Below, one piece after another: positions 8,701 to 10,596 of a DNA stretch of 10,596 bases. The notes beneath the pieces are model-generated. The model did not search any database and was not told where the DNA came from. It was given only the letters and a program-made list of their open reading frames with translations. Within the stretch, counting starts at the first letter, position 1; the number at the start of each line of letters is the position of its first letter. The translations under genes and the position numbers were made by a program. Source of the DNA: an uncultured Collinsella sp. (GTDB lineage: Bacteria > Actinomycetota > Coriobacteriia > Coriobacteriales > Coriobacteriaceae); assembly GCA_934654605.1 (NCBI GenBank), contig CAKUGH010000055.1, forward strand, positions 1 through 10,596, read 5' to 3'.

Positions 8701-9330
8701 GCTCGTCGCGTCATCGCCCGTGCAGGGCGTCAGCTTCTTCATGGTCTGCGAGTAGTTGTACCTATACCCCGACTCCCAATACGTGTCGTTGCCGACCCAA
8801 TCAGCCCTACTTCCCGCAAACTTTACGATGGCAACCTGATGCTGCTTGGAAGCATCGATCTTTGCATTCTGCTCGGCAATGGCGTCGATAAAGGAACTGG
8901 CAGCGTTCTTAAGTGCGGTGATGCGTTTGGTCTGATCGTTGCCGCCCATGCTCTCATCCATCGACCCGGAGGCATCAAGCACCATCACGATATCGAGCGG
9001 TTTAGTGACCAGCGACGTTGTGTCAGAAGTCGAAGACATCGTGGAGAGCGTTGTCACAAAGTCGGACTTTTCGTCCTCTGCGGGCTCGACCGTCTTGTCC
9101 GTCCAGATTCGGCCTACATAACGTGTCGTCTGGTCCTGCTCGCCGCCCGACGCCCAGTATTGCCAGCGGCCGGTAGTGTCGGGGTCGACTATCTTTTTGC
9201 TCGCCGTCGGTCCGTCCATTCCGGTGCTGGACCTGGCGTTGGCCTCGGGCAGCATGGCAAATGCCGCAGCCGGCAACACCAGCACTACGGCCAGTATCAC
9301 CGCCAAGAGACCCCTCGTGTACTTACTCAT
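2752..9330 (-). CDS. giant LPXTG-anchored surface adhesin with VWA domain and eleven pilin-type isopeptide domains
   Basis: A 2192-residue surface protein, probably an adhesin or pilus-tip-like stalk covalently linked to peptidoglycan by sortase. Order of parts: signal peptide (1-25, possible cleavage after AFA); VWA domain (about 110-360) with MIDAS residues DASGS (119-123), Thr224 and Asp253; an unassigned segment (about 365-690); eleven pilin-type domains starting near 692, 818, 938, 1058, 1176, 1297, 1424, 1582, 1716, 1903 and 2020; a Pro/Thr linker (2133-2150); LPTTG (2160-2164); a hydrophobic helix; and the tail RKR. Most domains show the Lys-Glu-Asn triad of FctA/Spy0128-like folds, for example K825-E878-N927, K1066-E1119-N1165 and K2028-E2080-N2129, which should form internal Lys-Asn bonds. 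The start is set by AAGGGAG five bases upstream. It looks monocistronic; no sortase is visible here. Ligand unknown. Confidence 0.93.
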   Translation of the reverse strand: MSKYTRGLLAVILAVVLVLPAAAFAMLPEANARSSTGMDGPTASKKIVDPDTTGRWQYWASGGEQDQTTRYVGRIWTDKTVEPAEDEKSDFVTTLSTMSSTSDTTSLVTKPLDIVMVLDASGSMDESMGGNDQTKRITALKNAASSFIDAIAEQNAKIDASKQHQVAIVKFAGSRADWVGNDTYWESGYRYNYSQTMKKLTPCTGDDATSLKSTVNSISPNGATRADYGLQLADGVFSSGRADAKKIVVFFADGSPTSSSGFQASVADSAVKSAKSLKNKGADIYTIGIFNGANPAADPTNYWTSNENKFMHAVSSNYPNATSYTTNELGKRTENSDFYKAASNADELKKVFDDISSSITSGKGSPTQIEDGYDESKSGYITFSDELGDFMQVDAFVSAQINGVTFDGATKTTKGNTDTYEFSGVARDLVITVERSANAQQGDIVTVKIPASLIPLIRYHVDMENGIFERTSLNDIKPIQIKYASSVKDAARNNLFTPDDGLKKYIDEHKGADNQTVYFLANKWSGGELGDVVAEFEPADTNSYYYFQKITPIYTDKECTQRTTVKPQGNDVYYYKDEFVAMGANRKPKDDYAVVEFEGHEIASYDGALVNDGGYWSFNKGTARLAYIDQLHTTKDDVEANGNKTETARDVLNPRWNDLSSVATSTHVHSHLGNNGKIIFSLATKPTTVDTKASFGLTKVLVGRDWTDTDEFKFELSATSENDAPLPDPATVTVTNQNADDNGVAAIDFGKITYNKPGEYTYEVREVKGKLGGITYSDNVATFKVTVTVKATGELKADVEKISGKTEFKNTYSVKPVEDQITATKVLTGRDLKEGEFSFELVEGDKVVAKGTNAADGTIAMDKITYDKPGTHTYKLREKLPNEAGLSNGITYDKTSYTIKTSVIDNGDGTLKVTHTLEGTEPAHFENKYNTAPNESSVTDQIIATKSLTGRDLKDGEFSFELVEGEGAKVVATGTNDADGNIKMSTVKYDKAGTHTYALREVKGDADNGITYSTAEYTIVTTVTDDGNGKLAVEHKLQGDEPAAFENAYNVTPVSSSVTDQITATKVLTGRGLKDGEFSFELVEGNDVVVTGKNDADGKIVMDKITYDKPGEHTYILREVKGAEGNGITYDDKTYTVVTTITDNGKGKLEAKHELKDATTAEFKNSYKPNSGEFSVTDKIAATKVLTGRDMAEGEFSFELVEGEGKDAKVVATGKNAADGKITMSAVKYDKAGTHTYTLREAKGGTTSKGITYSDAKYTIETIITDNGDGTLSAKHELKGDKPAEFTNTYRVTPLDAELDFGLSKAIDGREWTDGDEFSFTITAPDGTPLPNPATVTVSKRDAKDGIAAIKFGKIHYTAAGTYKYEIRENAGSAAGMKYDEHVATAEVTVTDNGKGVLTANVTEKGNGRFTNTYCTELNYTAAGGLKLSKSLYGRPMTEGQFTFTVTPADEPSAIALGLHEGANVYKSPATAEGTVGLIDILAGHEVKFTQADAGKTFKYTVAEKNDGQPGYTYDDAVRTVTIAIADDTAGTLTATTTVSGGPEGTLPTEYKTGAAAVESAVVPFVNSYSATTNTTGGDPAKVVATKSLTGRPMADGEFYFGIAYAGEKEAIEGTCTTNVNGQVSFGFLHYTTEMLADLVNAKRAIRTDKDAKLAWTIGYTAFEFTPQLAAKGITAATPSFSFKVIVVDNGDGTLTAKPVYDGVKPEFKNVYGTDAVDAALAGTKKLQAAEGLTPADIAGKFTFTVTADEAGAPMPEHATATNDAAGNVDFGKIHFTLEDLNRALGVTGDATDETETDEADADEANADEAETDEVDIDVNADESEDESEPAAATPRSHTFTYTVTESGSAPGVTNDANATRKVSYIVTDDNAGHLSVVREGDDGAAFTFTNTYSVTPTDSVVTDQVKTVKRLTGRDLAAGEFTFELLEDGVVVASGTNDANGTVTLSPIRYEAPGTHTYMLREACPNALGLHKGVTYDGATYTVVTTVSDNGDGTLTATHKLDGTTESAGFTNKYHAMPTQVSIGAIKVLEGRELKKDEFSFKLVGEDIESTVTNDADGKINFDKFEYDEPGTYVYTISEVKGDEAGMTYDKSVFTATVNVVDDGEGNLKANVAFTKGDKSVEGIVFNNTYKKPETPVPTPDPGTPKTVTNIVKTVKGYLPTTGDQQAAALLMAFVIAMAGVGALVWGIRKR
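3844..3963 (-). repeat. acidic low-complexity insertion in pilin-type domain 9
   Basis: Residues 1790-1829 of the adhesin are almost only Asp, Glu, Ala, Thr and Asn, in short imperfect units such as TDEADADEANADEAETDE. The segment sits inside domain 9, between the strand ending ALGVTG and the strand TFTYTVTE that carries the probable catalytic Glu1846. The DNA shows matching short repeats of GTCTCATC-like units, as expected from replication slippage. It could be a flexible negatively charged loop or bind divalent cations; neither is shown. Confidence 0.75.
5089..7257 (-). repeat. A-B-B-B-B-A array of domain-encoding DNA repeats inside the adhesin gene
   Basis: Domains 2-5 are encoded by near-identical units. 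A 27-base stretch starting CTCGACGAGCTCGAAGG recurs at 6802-6828, 6439-6465, 6079-6105 and, with one change, 5725-5751, spaced 363, 360 and 354 bases. The flanking domains 1 and 6 belong to a second type with the protein pattern PLPxPATVTV. They share 29 of 30 bases at 7129-7158 and 5317-5346. The DNA-level similarity, beyond what protein constraint needs, points to recent duplication or gene conversion. Domains 7-11 are more diverged. Such arrays commonly change in copy number by recombination. Confidence 0.8.
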
Positions 9331-9335
9331 CGCGT

Positions 9336-9342
9336 CTCCCTT
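9336..9342 (-). promoter_or_regulatory. ribosome binding site of the adhesin gene
   Basis: AAGGGAG on the minus strand lies five bases before the ATG at 9330. It fixes this start, which also gives a well-formed signal peptide with Lys and Arg before the hydrophobic core. Confidence 0.8.
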
Positions 9343-9382
9343 CTCGCGGTCTCAGACCTTGCATCAGCCTAAAGTTACGAAA

Positions 9383-9463
9383 TGAGACACAATTAGGGCA
9401 GGTGACACACGTTCCAAATTCGTTTTTTAGGCGTGAGACAAATGTCTCACCAAAGTTGAGACA
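9383..9463. promoter_or_regulatory. cluster of TGAGACA half-sites upstream of the adhesin, candidate operator
   Basis: The palindrome GTGAGACAAATGTCTCAC (9433-9450) has 8-bp arms around a two-base centre. Further TGAGACA copies lie at 9457-9463 and 9383-9389, and a degenerate GTGACACA at 9402-9409. The sites are 53-133 bases upstream of the adhesin start, where its promoter must lie, so a dimeric repressor or activator binding here would control the adhesin. I could not place convincing -10 and -35 hexamers. The regulator is not encoded in this window as far as I can tell. Confidence 0.55.
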
Positions 9464-9506
9464 CAGCGTTTTCGCAGGAAAACGGATGCGACTCGAGATC
9501 GACGAG

Positions 9507-9716
9507 CCAAAATGATCTGTTTTCCTCCGTCCCCGGGAGATCAGTTGGCGATGCCCGCCACGAAAGCGGCCCATCTACTACGTTTGACCCGATATCCCTG
9601 ACCATGCCCGCGTTTTATGAAAAACCGCAGGTGTTCTACCTGCGGTTTTGTTTTCGCGTTTTTCGCTGTGGTTGAGGGTAGCCGCCCAAACGTAGTAGAT
9701 AGGCCCATTTCGTGGC
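9507..9716. repeat. palindromic intergenic element, copy A
   Basis: It begins with a 38-base block (9507-9544, starting CCAAAATGATCTG and ending GATCAG) that recurs in copy B with one difference. Then come long arms 9557-9586 and 9687-9716, complementary at 27 of 30 positions with a perfect 14-bp core ATCTACTACGTTTG. The interior carries CTGACCATGCCCGC on the left, TGTGGTTGAGGG on the right and a strong central hairpin (9621-9649). The whole folds into one long structure. It resembles a mobile-type palindromic repeat or a structured RNA; I do not recognise a named family. Confidence 0.7.
9621..9649. terminator. central hairpin of copy A, bidirectional terminator-like
   Basis: A perfect 12-bp stem (AAAACCGCAGGT at 9621-9632 against 9638-9649) has a five-base loop. 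It is followed by a T-rich run on the plus strand (GTTTTCG) and by TTTTTC on the minus strand. It could end leftward transcripts escaping the hydrogenase operon before they reach the adhesin promoter, or rightward antisense transcripts. Confidence 0.55.
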
Positions 9717-9745
9717 AGACGGGTCGCGCAGCAGCCTTCGCGAGA

Positions 9746-9963
9746 CCAAAATGATCTGTTTTCCTCCGTCCCCGGGGGATCAGGGGCTGCTACCAATACG
9801 GCACCATTTCAAAACTATGCCGGTTTACTACGATAAAAACGAAATCCCCGACCACACCCGCTTTTTTCGCAAAGTCGCAAGCCGTCTACCTGCGGTTTTG
9901 TTTTTGCCAAATGCGGTGTGGTTGGAGGTTGGCGATTTATCGTAGTAAACCGGCATAGTTTTG
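9746..9963. repeat. palindromic intergenic element, copy B
   Basis: It starts with the 38-base block (9746-9783), differing from copy A only at base 9777. The arms 9810-9837 and 9936-9963 are a perfect 28-bp inverted repeat containing TACTACG. Their sequence differs from copy A outside that heptamer, yet both arms remain complementary. Inside, ACCACACC (9851-9858) pairs with GGTGTGGT (9915-9922). CTACCTGCGGTTTTG (9886-9900) is identical to 9636-9650 in copy A. The matching left half of the central hairpin is degraded to CGCAAG (9876-9881), which pairs fully only on the minus strand through a G-U wobble. Confidence 0.7.
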
Positions 9964-9994
9964 TTCGCGGCAGCCTAACCGCGCGTTCAAGCGC

Positions 9995-10027
9995 GGGGCC
10001 GGCGGGGCATTTTGCCCCGCCGGCCCC
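9995..10027 (-). terminator. terminator-like hairpin after the hydrogenase operon
   Basis: A perfect 14-bp GC-rich stem (GGGGCCGGCGGGGC at 9995-10008 against 10014-10027) with a five-base loop begins ten bases past the stop codon of the EchF-like gene. No strong U-run follows on the leftward strand. A second small hairpin CCGCGC/GCGCGG (9979-9984, 9991-9996) overlaps its far arm and is mutually exclusive with it. Confidence 0.6.
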
Positions 10028-10037
10028 CATTCCGGCG

Positions 10038-10379
10038 CTATTCCGGCTTGGTTTCTACCGTGGGCGTCTTGTCCGCCGCGACTGGGGTGCGGGCGGTGTC
10101 CATAGTCAGGCAGTGCTTGGGGCAGCTTTCGATGCATTCGCCACACACCACGCAGGCATACGGGTCAATCGACCACGTTCCTCCCTTGCGATCGACCGCG
10201 AGCGCGCCCGCCGGGCAACGGCGCGCGCACATGCCACAGCAAATGCACACGTTCATGTCGTTGACGATGTGCCCGCGCAAGCGCTCGGGCGCCGCGAGCT
10301 TCTCCTGCGGATAGCACACCGTGACCGGCTGCTTGACCATAGAACCCAAGGCCGTCTTGGCAAATGTCAGTAAACTCAT
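10038..10379 (-). CDS. echF: EchF-like 2[4Fe-4S] ferredoxin subunit of energy-converting hydrogenase
   Basis: A 113-residue iron-sulfur protein that would carry electrons between reduced ferredoxin and the catalytic subunits of a membrane-bound group 4 [NiFe] hydrogenase. It has two complete cluster motifs, CxxCxxCxxxCP at Cys45/48/51/55 and Cys76/79/82/86, plus extra Cys at 47 and 90. The N-terminus (LLTFAKTALGSMVKQPVTVCYP) matches the start common to NuoI/EchF-type subunits. The C-terminal 20 residues are a Thr/Pro/Lys tail without clusters. The gene starts seven bases after the stop of the large-subunit gene, with an AAAGG ribosome site inside the end of that gene, so it is the last gene of the operon, as in the echABCDEF order. 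NuoI or a formate-hydrogenlyase subunit is an alternative, but the neighbour favours Ech. Confidence 0.85.
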   Translation of the reverse strand: MSLLTFAKTALGSMVKQPVTVCYPQEKLAAPERLRGHIVNDMNVCICCGMCARRCPAGALAVDRKGGTWSIDPYACVVCGECIESCPKHCLTMDTARTPVAADKTPTVETKPE

Positions 10380-10386
10380 GCCGCGC

Positions 10387-10596
10387 CTACCTTTCCGTGC
10401 AGCTAATGCAGGGGTCGATGGTCAGGATAATCATGGGCACGTTGGCGATGAGCACGCCCTGCAGCGCGTGCGTCAGGCCCGCCAGGTTCTGCGACGTCGG
10501 CGTGCGCACGCGGAAGCGGTCCAGGTTCTTGGTGCCGTTGCCGCGCACATAGTAATACGCCTCGCCGCGCGGCTGCTCAATCACAACCTCGCCGCG
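10387..10596 (-). CDS. echE: EchE-like [NiFe]-hydrogenase large subunit, C-terminal part only
   Basis: The last 70 residues of the catalytic large subunit of an energy-converting hydrogenase; the rest lies beyond the right edge. The visible part reads EQPRGEAYYYVRGNGTK, then RFRVRTPTSQNLAGL, and ends in DPCISCTER, where the two Cys are the C-terminal nickel ligands (DPCxxC). NuoD of complex I lacks these Cys, so this is a hydrogenase rather than complex I. The enzyme would couple proton reduction by ferredoxin to ion pumping at the membrane. The protein stops three residues after the last nickel-ligand Cys, leaving no room for the cleavable maturation extension found in many other [NiFe] large subunits. 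The EchF-like gene follows directly. Confidence 0.88.
   Translation of the reverse strand, partial: RGEVVIEQPRGEAYYYVRGNGTKNLDRFRVRTPTSQNLAGLTHALQGVLIANVPMIILTIDPCISCTER

Larger units (their letters stand above)
9331..10037. other. 707-bp gene-free region between the adhesin and hydrogenase genes
   Basis: This stretch has no coding sequence I can support. Short frames of 70-85 codons exist on both strands but run through palindromes, give arginine-rich composition, and change frame between the two repeat copies. It holds, left to right, the adhesin leader, a cluster of TGAGACA sites, a small 7-bp hairpin (9467-9484), two related palindromic elements, and the terminator of the hydrogenase operon. 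Confidence 0.7.

Noticed and set aside
9323..9574. An 83-codon minus-strand frame overlapping the adhesin start, with a CVTCPNC motif
   Set aside because: It runs through the TGAGACA operator cluster and the 38-base repeat block, starts within a palindrome arm, and its Cys-rich bit comes from the repeated operator-like sequence. No independent sign of coding.
9507..9963. The repeat pair as a CRISPR array
   Set aside because: Only two copies, about 239 bases apart, with related rather than unique intervening sequence and no cas genes.
9578..10030. Short frames of about 70-77 codons on both strands within the palindromic elements
   Set aside because: Composition is Arg/Pro/Ser-rich, no ribosome sites fit, and the two related copies do not preserve the same reading frame, so coding is unlikely.

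Overview
The window is GC-rich with strongly GC-biased codon use. It carries an LPXTG wall-anchored adhesin built from Gram-positive pilin-type isopeptide domains next to the end of an Ech-type [NiFe]-hydrogenase operon. That combination suggests an anaerobic, high-GC Gram-positive gut actinobacterium, most likely of class Coriobacteriia and Collinsella-like. The taxonomic call is inference from gene content and sequence style; no database search was run.

Left part (1-2530): the 5' portion of a leftward ABC-transporter ATPase gene is cut by the window edge. Divergent from it are a membrane histidine kinase (HisKA_3 type) and a NarL/LuxR-type response regulator, which overlap by ATGA. The 330-bp divergent intergenic region contains an AT-rich nested palindrome (586-643) that looks like an operator. 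The kinase gene has a -10-like TACAAT only six bases before its ATG, so its mRNA may be leaderless. The simplest reading is a two-component system that senses an envelope or small-molecule signal and controls the neighbouring ABC exporter and/or itself.

Centre (2531-9330): two convergent transcription units meet in a 220-bp gap holding a 22-bp perfect inverted repeat and hairpins suited to end the leftward gene. That leftward gene, 6.6 kb and 2192 codons, encodes a secreted, sortase-anchored protein. It has a signal peptide, a von Willebrand A domain with MIDAS motif, about 300 residues of unassigned sequence, and eleven pilin-type domains of the Lys-Asn isopeptide (FctA/Spy0128-like) kind. 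These are followed by a Pro/Thr-rich linker, LPTTG, a membrane helix and an RKR tail. Domains 1-6 form an A-B-B-B-B-A pattern visible in the DNA. Domain 9 holds an acidic Asp/Glu/Ala insertion, and domain 8 seems to lack the catalytic Glu.

Right part (9331-10596): a 707-bp gene-free region contains a cluster of TGAGACA half-sites just upstream of the adhesin. It then holds two diverged copies of a roughly 210-bp palindromic element, each starting with an almost identical 38-base block. Their stems differ in sequence but each remains self-complementary. A terminator hairpin follows, then the end of a leftward hydrogenase operon: an EchF-like two-[4Fe-4S] ferredoxin subunit preceded by the C-terminal part of an EchE-like large subunit ending in DPCISCTER. 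The paired palindromic elements are the least explained part of the window.
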